NCBI RefSeq assembly: GCF_001984155.1
Contig: NZ_MTQO01000043.1
Coordinates: forward strand, 282,547 to 346,546
DNA from: Actinosynnema sp. ALI-1.44
GTDB lineage: Bacteria > Actinomycetota > Actinomycetes > Mycobacteriales > Pseudonocardiaceae
Direction: 5' to 3'
Length of the DNA: 64,000 nt
A program made the position numbers and the translations under genes. Below, piece after piece: positions 17,556 to 26,521 of this stretch. How positions within the stretch are numbered: the first letter of the stretch is position 1; the number at the start of each line of letters is the position of its first letter. The notes below the pieces were generated by a model, which ran no database searches, was not told the DNA's origin, and saw nothing but the letters and a program-made list of their open reading frames with translations.

Positions 17556-20500
17556 GTGGGTGGTGTTTCGGTGGACAAAGCGCGTTCGGACGGCGGCGAA
17601 ATCGGTGAACCTGGCCTCAGGCAACTGCTCGCCGGCCTGACGGCGGTCCGCGACGGTGATTTCGGCATCCGGCTGCCGGATGAGGAGAACGGTCTGCTCG
17701 GGGAGATCGCCACGGTCTTCAACGGCATGGTCGACCAGCTTTCCCTGTTCACCTCGGAGGTCACGCGTGTCGCGCGCGAGGTCGGCAGCGAGGGGCGGCT
17801 CGGCGGTCAGGCGCAGGTGCCCGGCGTGTCCGGGACGTGGGAGGACCTGACCGACTCGGTGAACGCCATGGCGGGCAACCTGACCACCCAGGTCCGCGAC
17901 ATCGCCCAGGTCGCCACCGCCGTGGCCCGCGGCGATCTGTCGCAGAAGATCGACGTGGACGCCCGTGGCGAGATCCTGGAGCTCAAGGAGACCGTCAACA
18001 CGATGGTCGACCAGCTCTCGTCGTTCGCCGACGAGGTTACCCGCGTGGCGCGGGAAGTGGGCAGCGAGGGACGGCTCGGCGGTCAGGCCCAGGTGCCCGG
18101 CGTCGGCGGCGTGTGGCGTGAGCTCACCGATTCGGTGAACTTCATGGCGGGCAACCTGACCGACCAGGTCCGCAACATCGCGCAGGTCACCACGGCGGTC
18201 GCCCAGGGTGACCTGTCGCAGAAGATCGACGTGGACGCCCGTGGCGAGATCCTGGAGCTGAAGAACACCATCAACACGATGGTCGACCAGCTGTCCTCGT
18301 TCGCCGACGAGGTCACGCGCATGGCGCGGGAAGTGGGCACCGAGGGCATCCTCGGCGGCCAGGCGGACGTGAAGGGCGTGTCCGGGACCTGGCGCGACCT
18401 CACCGACTCGGTGAACTTCATGGCGGGCAACCTGACCGCGCAGGTGCGCTCGATCGCCCAGGTCGCCACCGCCGTCGCCAGCGGTGACCTGTCGCAGAAG
18501 ATCAACGTGACCGCCCGCGGCGAGATCCTGGAGCTCAAGGAGACCATCAACACGATGGTCGACCAGCTCTCCGCCTTCGCCGACGAGGTCACGCGGGTGG
18601 CCCGCGAGGTCGGCACCGAAGGCCGCCTCGGCGGTCAGGCGGACGTGAAAGGCGTGTCCGGGACCTGGAAAGCGCTGACCGAGTCCGTGAACGTGATGGC
18701 GGACAACCTGACCGCGCAGGTCCGTTCGATCGCCCAGGTGACCACCGCGGTCGCGCGCGGTGACCTGTCGCAGAAGATCCGAGTCGACGCCCGCGGCGAG
18801 ATCCTGGAGCTCAAGGAGACCATCAACACGATGGTCGACCAGCTGTCCTCGTTCGCCGACGAGGTGACGCGTGTGGCCCGTGAGGTCGGCACGGAAGGAA
18901 ACCTGGGTGGCCAGGCCGGTGTCCGCGGTGCCGAGGGCACGTGGAAGGACCTCACCGACAACGTCAACGTGATGGCGTCCAACCTGACCGGTCAGGTGCG
19001 CTCGATCGCCCAGGTCGCCACGGCCGTGGCCCGGGGTGACCTGTCGCAGAAGATCACGGTCGAGGCCAAGGGCGAGGTCGCCGCGCTCGCCGGCGTGATC
19101 AACACCATGGTGGACACGCTGTCGGCGTTCGCCGACGAGGTCACGCGTGTCGCCCGCGAGGTCGGCACCGAGGGCATCCTCGGCGGCCAGGCCCGCGTGC
19201 CGAACGTGGCCGGCACGTGGAAGGACCTGACCGACAACGTCAACTTCATGGCGAACAACCTGACCAACCAGGTCCGCAACATCGCCCAGGTCACGACAGC
19301 CGTCGCACTCGGTGACCTGACCCGCAAGATCGACGTGGACGCCCGCGGCGAGATCCTCGAGCTCAAGACCACGATCAACACGATGGTGGACACGCTGTCG
19401 GCGTTCGCCGCCGAGGTCACGCGGGTGGCCCGCGAGGTCGGCAGCGAGGGCCGTCTCGGCGGCCAGGCCGAGGTCGAGGGCGTGTCCGGGACGTGGAAGC
19501 GGCTCACCGAGAACGTCAACGACCTCGCCGGGAACCTCACCCAGCAGGTGCGGGCCATCGCCGGGGTCACGAGCGCGGTCGCCGAGGGCGACCTGACCCG
19601 GTCGATCACGGTCGAGGCGTCCGGCGAGGTCGCCGAGCTCAAGGACAACATCAACTCGATGGTGGAGTCGCTGCGCGAGACCACCAGGGCCAACCAGGAC
19701 CAGGACTGGCTGAAGTCGAACCTGGCCAAGATCTCCGCGCTGATGCAGGGCCGCCGCGACCTCGCCGTCGTCGCCGAGCTGGTGATGGACGAGCTGACAC
19801 CGCTGGTCTCCGCGCAGTACGGCGCGTTCTACCTGGCCGACGACGACACGCAACTGCGGCTGGTCGGCTCGTACGGGCACCCCGACGACACCCGCGCCAC
19901 CCGGTTCCGGCTCGGTCAGGGCCTGGTCGGCCAGGCCGCGCGGACGCGGCGCACGATCGCGGTCGACGACATGCCGCCGGACTACATCACGGTGTCGTCC
20001 GGTCTCGGCGAGACCAGGCCGACCAACGTCATCGTGCTGCCGATCGTGGTGGAGGACCAGATCCTCGGCGTGATCGAACTGGCGTCGGTGCGCCGCTACA
20101 CCCAGATCCACCGCGACTTCCTCGAACAGCTGATGGAGACCGTCGGCGTCAACGTCAACACGATCGTGGCCAACGCCCGCACCGACGAGCTGCTCGGCGA
20201 GTCGCAGCGGCTCACCGCCGAGCTGCAGGCCCGCTCGGAGGAACTCCAGGTGCGCCAGGAGGAGCTGCAACGCTCCAACGCCGAGCTGGAGGAGAAGGCG
20301 GCGCTGCTGGCCACCCAGAACCGGGACATCGAGACCAAGAACCTGGAGATCGAGCAGGCCCGCCAGGAGCTGGAGACCCGCGCGCAGCAGCTGTCGCTCG
20401 CGTCGAAGTACAAGTCGGAGTTCCTGGCCAACATGAGCCACGAGCTGCGCACCCCGCTCAACAGCCTGCTGATCCTCGCCCAGCTGCTGACCCAGAACGC

Positions 20501-22040
20501 CAGCCGCAACCTGACGCCCAAGCAGGTCGAGTACGCCAGCATCATCCACTCGGCCGGGTCGGACCTGCTGCAGCTGATCAACGACATCCTCGACCTGTCG
20601 AAGGTGGAGGCGGGCAAGATGGACGTCAGCCCGGAACGCGTGTCACTGCGCCAGTTGCTGGACTACGTCGACGCGACGTTCCGCCCGCTGACCACGCAGA
20701 AGAACCTGGAGTTCCGGATCACCACGGCCGCGGGCGTGCCCGGCGAGGTGCTCACCGACGACTCCCGGCTGCGGCAGGTGCTGCGCAACCTGTTGTCCAA
20801 CGCGGTGAAGTTCACCGAGTCCGGCAGCGTCGAACTCCGCATCGAACCGGCGACGGCCGCCGAGTTGCCCGCGTCGGTGCGCAGGCACGGCCCGGCGATC
20901 GCGTTGCGCGTGCTGGACACCGGGATCGGGATCCCCGAACAGCAGCTGGAATCCATCTTCGGCGCGTTCCAGCAGGCCGACGGGACCACGAGCCGCAAGT
21001 ACGGCGGCACCGGCCTCGGCCTGTCGATCAGCAGGGAGATCGCCTACCTGCTCGGCGGGGCGATCGCCGTGCGCAGCACACCGGGCCAGGGCAGCGCGTT
21101 CACGCTCTACATGCCGGTGGCCCGGCCGGACTTCGAGGAACTGACCGGTGCGCAACCGGTCGAGCCGCCCGCGGCGGTCGCCGCCGAGGAGCCACCGGTC
21201 ACGTCCCAGCGCCAGCGGCGGCTGCTGGTGATCGAGAGCCATCCGCGCGGGTTGTTGTCGTTGGTCGCCGAGAGCGCCATCGCGGATCTCCCGGTCAGCA
21301 CCGATCCGGACGATCGGGGACCTGTCGAGTTGGTCACCGTGACCACGGCCGAGGAGGCGGCGGTGGCGCTGGCCGAGACCGCGTCGCACTGCATCGTGCT
21401 CGAAGTCGACATGCCGGACGGCGCCGCGTGGACGTTGCTCGACGCTCTGGAACGTGATCCCGCGCTGCGTGACGTGCCGGTCCTCGCGCACAACAACCGC
21501 AGGCTGGACGCACAGCAGGAGTCCGCGCTGCAGGACCGGACGGAACTGCTGGCCAGCCTGGACGAGCTGCGGGAGCGGATCGTGCTGCACCTGACCGCGG
21601 AGAAGCTGCCGCTGGTGCGTGTGGACAGTGCGGCGAAGTCCACGCCACGCACTTATGACGACCGGGTCGCCGGGCGGACGGTGCTCGTGGTCGACGACGA
21701 CGCGCGTAACGTGTTCGCCCTCACCAGCATGCTCGAGCTGCACGGGATCCAGGTGTTGCACGCGGAGAACGGGCGCACGGGCATCGAGACGCTGACCGCG
21801 CACCCGGAGATCGACCTGGTCCTGATGGACGTGATGATGCCGGAGATGGACGGCTACACGGCCACGTCGGCGATCCGGGCCATGCCGGCGTACGGCGAAC
21901 TGCCGATCATCGCGGTGACCGCCAAGGCGATGCCCGGTGACCAGGAGAAGAGCTTGGCCTCGGGAGCCAACGACTACGTCACGAAGCCGGTCGACGCCGA
22001 CCACCTGATCGCGCGCATCCAGCGCTGGCTCGGCGCGTGA
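17556..22040 (+). CDS. Soluble HAMP-repeat hybrid histidine kinase (group III/Nik1-like) with two receiver domains
   Basis: 1494 residues from GTG 17556; GTG 17571 is an alternative and no start has a clear ribosome site. About eight ~92-residue repeats (residues ~15-705) each contain a HAMP-like unit, with phrases such as '[19 protein letters not shown]', '[19 protein letters not shown]' and '[12 protein letters not shown]'. Then come a GAF domain (~725-880), a coiled coil, HisKA with '[14 protein letters not shown]' (His962), HATPase with 'DTGIGIP' and '[10 protein letters not shown]', a first receiver (~1221-1345) whose acceptor Asp is replaced by Glu (VLEVDMPDG), and an intact second receiver (Asp1425 in [13 protein letters not shown]). 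There is no membrane segment. This is the architecture of fungal osmosensing Nik1 kinases and some actinobacterial kinases. The stop overlaps the phosphatase start (GTGA). Confidence 0.93.
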   Translation: MGGVSVDKARSDGGEIGEPGLRQLLAGLTAVRDGDFGIRLPDEENGLLGEIATVFNGMVDQLSLFTSEVTRVAREVGSEGRLGGQAQVPGVSGTWEDLTDSVNAMAGNLTTQVRDIAQVATAVARGDLSQKIDVDARGEILELKETVNTMVDQLSSFADEVTRVAREVGSEGRLGGQAQVPGVGGVWRELTDSVNFMAGNLTDQVRNIAQVTTAVAQGDLSQKIDVDARGEILELKNTINTMVDQLSSFADEVTRMAREVGTEGILGGQADVKGVSGTWRDLTDSVNFMAGNLTAQVRSIAQVATAVASGDLSQKINVTARGEILELKETINTMVDQLSAFADEVTRVAREVGTEGRLGGQADVKGVSGTWKALTESVNVMADNLTAQVRSIAQVTTAVARGDLSQKIRVDARGEILELKETINTMVDQLSSFADEVTRVAREVGTEGNLGGQAGVRGAEGTWKDLTDNVNVMASNLTGQVRSIAQVATAVARGDLSQKITVEAKGEVAALAGVINTMVDTLSAFADEVTRVAREVGTEGILGGQARVPNVAGTWKDLTDNVNFMANNLTNQVRNIAQVTTAVALGDLTRKIDVDARGEILELKTTINTMVDTLSAFAAEVTRVAREVGSEGRLGGQAEVEGVSGTWKRLTENVNDLAGNLTQQVRAIAGVTSAVAEGDLTRSITVEASGEVAELKDNINSMVESLRETTRANQDQDWLKSNLAKISALMQGRRDLAVVAELVMDELTPLVSAQYGAFYLADDDTQLRLVGSYGHPDDTRATRFRLGQGLVGQAARTRRTIAVDDMPPDYITVSSGLGETRPTNVIVLPIVVEDQILGVIELASVRRYTQIHRDFLEQLMETVGVNVNTIVANARTDELLGESQRLTAELQARSEELQVRQEELQRSNAELEEKAALLATQNRDIETKNLEIEQARQELETRAQQLSLASKYKSEFLANMSHELRTPLNSLLILAQLLTQNASRNLTPKQVEYASIIHSAGSDLLQLINDILDLSKVEAGKMDVSPERVSLRQLLDYVDATFRPLTTQKNLEFRITTAAGVPGEVLTDDSRLRQVLRNLLSNAVKFTESGSVELRIEPATAAELPASVRRHGPAIALRVLDTGIGIPEQQLESIFGAFQQADGTTSRKYGGTGLGLSISREIAYLLGGAIAVRSTPGQGSAFTLYMPVARPDFEELTGAQPVEPPAAVAAEEPPVTSQRQRRLLVIESHPRGLLSLVAESAIADLPVSTDPDDRGPVELVTVTTAEEAAVALAETASHCIVLEVDMPDGAAWTLLDALERDPALRDVPVLAHNNRRLDAQQESALQDRTELLASLDELRERIVLHLTAEKLPLVRVDSAAKSTPRTYDDRVAGRTVLVVDDDARNVFALTSMLELHGIQVLHAENGRTGIETLTAHPEIDLVLMDVMMPEMDGYTATSAIRAMPAYGELPIIAVTAKAMPGDQEKSLASGANDYVTKPVDADHLIARIQRWLGA
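17587..19690 (+). repeat. 276-bp tandem coding repeats encoding HAMP units
   Basis: Within the kinase gene, near-identical segments recur every 276 bases. The 'gtgaac..catggcg..caacctgacc' block occurs near 17860, 18137, 18413, 18689, 18965 and 19241, with a diverged copy near 19517. Each period is one 92-residue HAMP unit. High nucleotide identity suggests recent duplication or gene conversion and makes the region prone to copy-number change and misassembly. Confidence 0.85.
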
Positions 22041-24298
22041 GCGAGCCGGTGCGCAGACTCGCCGCGACGGTCGAGCGTCTGCGCGAAGAGGTCAAGCAGG
22101 CGCACGTGACCGCCGACGGGCGTGCCCTGATCGAGCTGGCCAAGGGCATTCTCGTCGAACGGCTGCGGTGCGGGCCCGTGCAGGCTGCCGAGCAGCTCGA
22201 GGTGCTCGCGGAACAGTCGGGTGTCACGGTGCTGGAACTGGCGGCCGACATCGTCAACGACACGGCGGTCGACGGGATCACCGACATCACGTCGTCCAAA
22301 GTGGACAACGTGCGGCTGCGCAAGGCGGAGAGCGCTGTGCTCGCCGCCGCGGGCGACGCGCAGGCGGTCGCGCAGTCGTTGTTGGAGCAGGCGCTCGTTC
22401 CGCTGGGCGCGGCTGCCGTGGCCGTGTGGGCGGTGGACTCCGACACGTCGCTGGCGCTGGCGGGGTTCGCGGGATTCCCTCCGCAGGAGGCCAGCCGGTG
22501 GCGTTACGTGCCACCGGGTGTGGCCACGCTCGCGCGGCTGGCGTTGGCCGACCGGCGCACGGTCTGGCTGGACGACGTGTCCCGCGCCGGGGTGCCGTCG
22601 ATCGGGCCCGCGTCCGGCGGACGGGTCGCGGCGCCCGCGGTGATCAGCGGCCAGATCGCCGGGGTGCTGGAGATCAGCTGGACGCACCCCCTTGAGCCGC
22701 AACCGGTCGCGGTCCGCCGTCAGATCGAGGCGCTGGCCGAGTTGTGCGCGCACACGTTCAACGAGGGCGCGGTCGGCAGGCTGGCCGAGGACGTGGCCCG
22801 GCTGGCGGACCTGGCCGACGGGATACTGGACCCGGCTCTGGTCCTGGTGCCCCGGCTGGAGCAGGGGCGGGTGGTGGACTTCCGGATCCACCACGTGAAC
22901 CAGCGGTTCGTCGACCCGGCCGGGCGTCCCCGCGGCCTGGTCGACGGGACGACCGTGCTCGAGTCGTACCCGATGGCCGCGGACGGCGGCGGCATGTTCG
23001 AGAAGATCGAACGCGTGCACGCCACCGGTGAGCCGTTCCGCGCCGAGGACATGCCGATCACGACACTGGTCGCGGACGTCCCGGTGACAGTCACCGCGGA
23101 CGTGAGCCTGAGCCGGTACGGCAACGCGGTGCTGATGATCTGGCGTCTGCAGGACGAGACGACCCGCCTGACCAGCCTGCTGCAGCACGCGCAGCGCCTG
23201 GGCAGGATCGGCGGGTTCGACGAGAACGTGCTCACCGGCGAGGTCAGCTGGAACAGCCAGCTGTTCGACCTGTACGGGCTTCCGCAGGGCGCGCCGCCAG
23301 TGCCGTTGAAGCAACTGGCTGACCAGGCCCACCCCGACGACGGTCCCGCGATCAGCCGGTTCCTCCGTTCCGTCTTGCACCACCACCGCTCGGCGTCGAC
23401 GGCGTTCCGCCTGCAACGCCCGGATGGCGTCGCCCGGCACGTGCGTGTCATCGCGGAGCCTGTGCTGGACGGGGACAACCAGCTGCTGCAGGTGCGCGGC
23501 GCGTACCAGGACATCTCGGCTCAGCACTGGACGGAAGTCGCCCTCGCGGTGACACGCGACCAGTTGGCCCAGACCGAACAGCACGCCGCCGAACGCGATC
23601 GCCTGGCGTTGCAGCTGCAACGCGCGATCATGCCGTCCCGGCCCGATCCGATCGACACGTTCGGCCTGAGCATCGCCGTGCGCTACCTGCCGGCCGAGAG
23701 CGGCGCGCTGGTCGGCGGCGACTGGTATGACGCGATTGTCCTGCCGTCGAAGAAGATTCTCCTGTCCGTCGGGGACATCGCAGGCCACGGCATCGAGGCC
23801 GCGACCGGGATGGTGGTGCTCCGCAACGCGTTGCGCGGCCTCGCGACGACCGGCGCGGGCCCGGCGAAGCTGTTGGGCTGGCTGAACCTGGTGGCGCACC
23901 ACCTGACCGACAGCGTGATGGCCACCGCGATCTGCGGGGTGTACGACCCGGAAACCCGGACCCTGCGCTGGGCTCGGGCCGGGCACCTGCCGCCGCTGCT
24001 GGTTCGTTCGGGTAGTGCCAGCCTTCTCCCGTTGCCGCACGGCACCATGCTCGGTGTGGTCTCGGAAGCCCAGTACGCGGAGGAAGAACTGGAGCTGGAG
24101 CCGTCGGACATGCTGATGCTCTACACCGACGGCCTGATCGAACGCCGCGACCGTGACCTGGACGGAGCTCTGGAGGAGTTGCGCGAGCTGGCCGCCACCA
24201 CGACCGGTCCGCTGGAGCAACGCCTCGATCACCTGGTGCGCTACAGCAGCGCCGACACGGACGACGACACGTGCATCGTCGCCGTCCAGGTCACGTGA
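22037..24298 (+). CDS. ANTAR-GAF-PAS-PP2C serine phosphatase (SpoIIE/RsbU type)
   Basis: 753 residues from GTG 22037, overlapping the kinase stop codon by 4 bp. Residues ~28-82 form an N-terminal ANTAR domain (ELAKGILVERL, then 'ELAADIVN'). Residues ~100-245 form a GAF domain, ~255-385 a PAS-like segment, and ~390-495 a PAS/PAC with 'GRIGGFDENVLTGEVSWN' and 'ADQAHPDDG'. Residues ~540-750 form the PP2C SpoIIE domain, with 'GGDWYDAIVLPSKKILLSVGDIAGHG' in two metal-binding strands (Asp of GGDWYD and GDIAGHG) and 'DMLMLYTDGLIERR'. It should dephosphorylate anti-anti-sigma factors; a STAS protein gene lies 4.6 kb downstream. Tight coupling to the kinase suggests it is the output arm of that sensor. 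Confidence 0.93.
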   Translation: MSEPVRRLAATVERLREEVKQAHVTADGRALIELAKGILVERLRCGPVQAAEQLEVLAEQSGVTVLELAADIVNDTAVDGITDITSSKVDNVRLRKAESAVLAAAGDAQAVAQSLLEQALVPLGAAAVAVWAVDSDTSLALAGFAGFPPQEASRWRYVPPGVATLARLALADRRTVWLDDVSRAGVPSIGPASGGRVAAPAVISGQIAGVLEISWTHPLEPQPVAVRRQIEALAELCAHTFNEGAVGRLAEDVARLADLADGILDPALVLVPRLEQGRVVDFRIHHVNQRFVDPAGRPRGLVDGTTVLESYPMAADGGGMFEKIERVHATGEPFRAEDMPITTLVADVPVTVTADVSLSRYGNAVLMIWRLQDETTRLTSLLQHAQRLGRIGGFDENVLTGEVSWNSQLFDLYGLPQGAPPVPLKQLADQAHPDDGPAISRFLRSVLHHHRSASTAFRLQRPDGVARHVRVIAEPVLDGDNQLLQVRGAYQDISAQHWTEVALAVTRDQLAQTEQHAAERDRLALQLQRAIMPSRPDPIDTFGLSIAVRYLPAESGALVGGDWYDAIVLPSKKILLSVGDIAGHGIEAATGMVVLRNALRGLATTGAGPAKLLGWLNLVAHHLTDSVMATAICGVYDPETRTLRWARAGHLPPLLVRSGSASLLPLPHGTMLGVVSEAQYAEEELELEPSDMLMLYTDGLIERRDRDLDGALEELRELAATTTGPLEQRLDHLVRYSSADTDDDTCIVAVQVT

Positions 24299-24728
24299 CG
24301 GTACCTCCAGGCAGCGCCTCGACGAGTGCGGCGACGACACCCTGCCAGTGACGCCGTTGCTGATCCCGCTCGGCAGCGTCGGCCAATCGTTCCTGGTGGA
24401 CGCCCAACCGCGCACGCCCCTCACCGACGGGCGTGACGGTCAGCTGCAGCGTGGTCTCGTGCTTCCAGTCCTTCGGCTGCCAGGTCAGGCGGAGCCGACC
24501 GTGGTTGTGGAAGCTGCGGGTCTCACCGCGTACGCCGCCCTTGGTCTCGTAACCGGCTCCGAGGTCCGACAGCACGGTCACGCCCTCGCCGAGCCAGATC
24601 GCGATGCCCTCGGGCGAGGTGAGGAAGGCCCACACCGCCGGGGCCGGGTGGTCGACGGTCTTCGACACGCCGATCTGCCAGCCCGCGTCCTTGGTCAGGC
24701 CGACCTGGGACTGCCGCATGCCGCTCAT
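24291..24728 (-). CDS. SRPBCC (AHSA1/START-like) domain protein
   Basis: 145 residues from ATG 24726-24728, overlapping the RidA stop codon (ATGA). 'GVSKTVDHPAPAVWAFLTSP' followed by 'GIAIWLGEGVTVLSDL' is the opening of an AHSA1-type SRPBCC fold. 'GRLRLTWQPKDWKHETTLQL' forms the central strands and 'HWQGVVAALVEAL' the closing helix. These proteins have a hydrophobic ligand cavity and varied roles. Co-translation with RidA is clear from the overlap. Its 3' end overlaps the converging phosphatase gene by 8 bp. No specific ligand can be assigned. Confidence 0.85.
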   Translation of the reverse strand: MSGMRQSQVGLTKDAGWQIGVSKTVDHPAPAVWAFLTSPEGIAIWLGEGVTVLSDLGAGYETKGGVRGETRSFHNHGRLRLTWQPKDWKHETTLQLTVTPVGEGRARLGVHQERLADAAERDQQRRHWQGVVAALVEALPGGTVT

Positions 24729-25123
24729 GCCATCACCGCGGCGACGGCGCCGACCTCGAGCAGAGCGCCCGGCACGGCGAGGTTGGCCACGCGGGCGGCC
24801 GTGATCAGGGGCGTCGCGCCTTCCAGGCCCGCGGCCGCGACGGGATACGCCGCGTTCAGGTCGGCTCCCTCGACCAGCAGGAGCGTGACCGACACCAGAT
24901 CGTGCACGGTCGCGCCCGCCGCTGCCAGCGCTGTGCGCAGGTTCTCCATCACCCGGGCGGTCTGCGCGGCGGCGTCGTCCCCGCCGACGAGCTTGCCTTC
25001 GCTGTCCACCGCGTTCTGGCCGCCGACGTAGACGGTCGTCGCGCCGGGCGGCACGATCGCGACGTGGGTGAACGCGGGGGACTGGACGAGGCCCTCGGGG
25101 CGGAGCAGTGAAATCTCGGTCAT
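24725..25123 (-). CDS. RidA family protein (reactive imine/enamine deaminase type)
   Basis: 132 residues from ATG 25121-25123. 'LVQSPAFTHVAIVPPGATTVYVGGQNAVD' region matches the RidA opening, and 'ARVMENLRTALAAAGATVHDLVSVTLL' the trimer helix and strand. Canonical RidA has a conserved Arg near residue 105 (usually 'P.R..V'); here the position reads 'ITAARVANLAVPGALLEV', keeping an Arg. RidA enzymes hydrolyse 2-aminoacrylate and related enamines. It is the first gene of a two-gene unit with the SRPBCC protein and is divergent from a WYL-type regulator, a typical arrangement for this RidA subgroup. Confidence 0.88.
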   Translation of the reverse strand: MTEISLLRPEGLVQSPAFTHVAIVPPGATTVYVGGQNAVDSEGKLVGGDDAAAQTARVMENLRTALAAAGATVHDLVSVTLLLVEGADLNAAYPVAAAGLEGATPLITAARVANLAVPGALLEVGAVAAVMA

Positions 25124-25146
25124 GGGACGAGTATGGAACGCAACTA

Positions 25147-25161
25147 GGACATCTACTGTCC
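25147..25161. promoter_or_regulatory. Inverted repeat between ridA-type gene and WYL regulator
   Basis: GGACA (25147-25151) and TGTCC (25157-25161) are complementary around TCTAC. The site sits in the 44-bp divergent space, 6 bases before the regulator start. GACA(N5-7)TGTC dyads are usual operators for YafY/WYL-type regulators. Confidence 0.55.
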
Positions 25162-25167
25162 GGGTTC

Positions 25168-26130
25168 ATGGCGGATGATGGTCTCGTGAGCACGACCAAC
25201 CGCCGCATCGAGACACTTTCCCTGCTCCAGGCGCATCCGGGGATCTCGGCGACCCGGCTCGCGGAGCGCCTCGGCGTGACCGAGCGCACGGCTCGCCGCG
25301 ACGTCGCCCAACTGCGGGAACTCGGCTATCACATCGAGGGCGAGGCAGGCCGGACCGGCGGATACCGACTCGCGCCCGGCCACGCCATGCCGCCGCTGCT
25401 GCTCGACGCGGACGAGGTGGCCGCTGTCGCGCTCGGACTGCGTACGGCGACCTCTGTCGACGGTCTTGAGGCCGCTGCGGTGACGGCTATGGCCAAGCTC
25501 GGCCAGGTCGTGCCGTCGCGGTGGCATCGACGGTTGGATGCGCTGGCCGACGTGCAATCGTCGCGGTGGCCCGCACAACGCAGCGCTGACCGGGAAGTGC
25601 TCATTCCCGTCGCGCTGGCGTGCCGTGCCGATGAGGCCATACGGATCCGGCACCGCAAGGGCGGCAAGATGGAATCGCGGCCGGTGGACGTGCAGCCACA
25701 TCGTTTGGTCAGTGTGCGGCGGGGGTGGTACCTCGTTGCGTGTCCGCGTGGGGCGACGGCGTGGAAGGTGTACAAACTTGACCGCGTCGACCACGTCCAA
25801 CCTCTCGGCACCCGGTTCTCAGCGCCTGAGCCGCCGTCTGATGCCGCCGCGTTCGTTTCCGACGCGCTCGCTCACGGGCCGTGGCGTCACCGCGTTCGTG
25901 TGCGGGTGTACACGTCGGGCGATCTTGTCCGGGAGATGGTGGACCCGAGCGTGGCCACCGTGATCGACGACGACTACGAGTGCGAGCTGCGGTTCGGTAC
26001 CGATGACCTCGACTGGGCCGCCCGGTGGCTGGCGTACCTCAACCTCGATCTGGACGTGCTCGAACCGGTCGAGCTGACCGGGCGGCTGCGGGTGCTGGGC
26101 CGCTGGCTGCTCGACCGGTACCAGTCCTAG
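25168..26130 (+). CDS. HTH-WYL (YafY-type) transcriptional regulator
   Basis: 320 residues from ATG 25168; GTG 25186 is an alternative start six codons later. Residues ~8-65 form a DeoR-like HTH_11 (RRIETLSLLQAHPG, then 'LAERLGVTERTARRDVAQL'). Residues ~135-215 form the WYL domain, with 'ADEAIRIRHRKGG' and 'RGWYLVACPRG', and a C-terminal WCX extension reaches residue 320. WYL domains sense nucleic-acid or small ligands. The gene is divergent from the RidA-SRPBCC pair, with a palindrome between them, so it most likely represses or activates that pair and itself. Confidence 0.9.
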   Translation: MADDGLVSTTNRRIETLSLLQAHPGISATRLAERLGVTERTARRDVAQLRELGYHIEGEAGRTGGYRLAPGHAMPPLLLDADEVAAVALGLRTATSVDGLEAAAVTAMAKLGQVVPSRWHRRLDALADVQSSRWPAQRSADREVLIPVALACRADEAIRIRHRKGGKMESRPVDVQPHRLVSVRRGWYLVACPRGATAWKVYKLDRVDHVQPLGTRFSAPEPPSDAAAFVSDALAHGPWRHRVRVRVYTSGDLVREMVDPSVATVIDDDYECELRFGTDDLDWAARWLAYLNLDLDVLEPVELTGRLRVLGRWLLDRYQS

Positions 26131-26139
26131 CCTTCCGGC

Positions 26140-26451
26140 CTAACCTTCTGGGTAGAACACGAACAGCACGCAGCCCGTCCTGCTCTGCGGGATGTGCCAC
26201 GACCCGGCCGGGGCGTGGATGAACGACCCGGCGGAGAAGTCGTTGAAGCCGTCGTTGAACACGCCGCTGACCACGTAGACCTCCTCCGGGCCGGGCTCGT
26301 GCACGTCCTTGCCCTCCCAGCACGCGCCCGCGTCGATCTCCACGACGTTCGCGGACGCGCCGTTCGCGCCCTTCCACAGCGGACGCAGCCGGATACCCGG
26401 GAACAACTGGTGGACCGGGGCGTCGGCGGTGCGCGTCGATTCGAATTCCAT
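26140..26451 (-). CDS. Cupin domain protein (ChrR-like)
   Basis: 103 residues from ATG 26449-26451; an earlier in-frame ATG would add a non-homologous tail. 'GIRLRPLWKGANGASANVVE' is followed by 'WEGKDVHEPGPEEVYVVSG', the first cupin motif with its His and Glu metal ligands, and 'GSFIHAPAGSWHIPQSRTGC', the second motif with two His. This is the ChrR-type cupin pattern, a small beta-barrel that usually binds zinc. It is divergent from a GlxA-family regulator (70 bp between starts), which probably controls it. Substrate or signal unknown. Confidence 0.85.
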   Translation of the reverse strand: MEFESTRTADAPVHQLFPGIRLRPLWKGANGASANVVEIDAGACWEGKDVHEPGPEEVYVVSGVFNDGFNDFSAGSFIHAPAGSWHIPQSRTGCVLFVFYPEG

Positions 26452-26521
26452 GGCTCGAGCCTCGCCCGCGCCGCGGCACGCGGCCAGTGTCAGGAAAGAC
26501 ATCATTGGGTACTTTGTTGCC

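Noticed and set aside
17850..19690. CRISPR-like regular repeats
   Set aside because: The 276-bp period is an exact number of codons within one reading frame and encodes HAMP units; no spacers or cas genes.
17436..20549. Very long open frame (over 1000 codons) on the minus strand opposite the HAMP kinase
   Set aside because: It mirrors the high-GC, repeated codons of the kinase gene; its product is Arg/His/Gly-rich without a domain, and the plus strand frame has full domain support.
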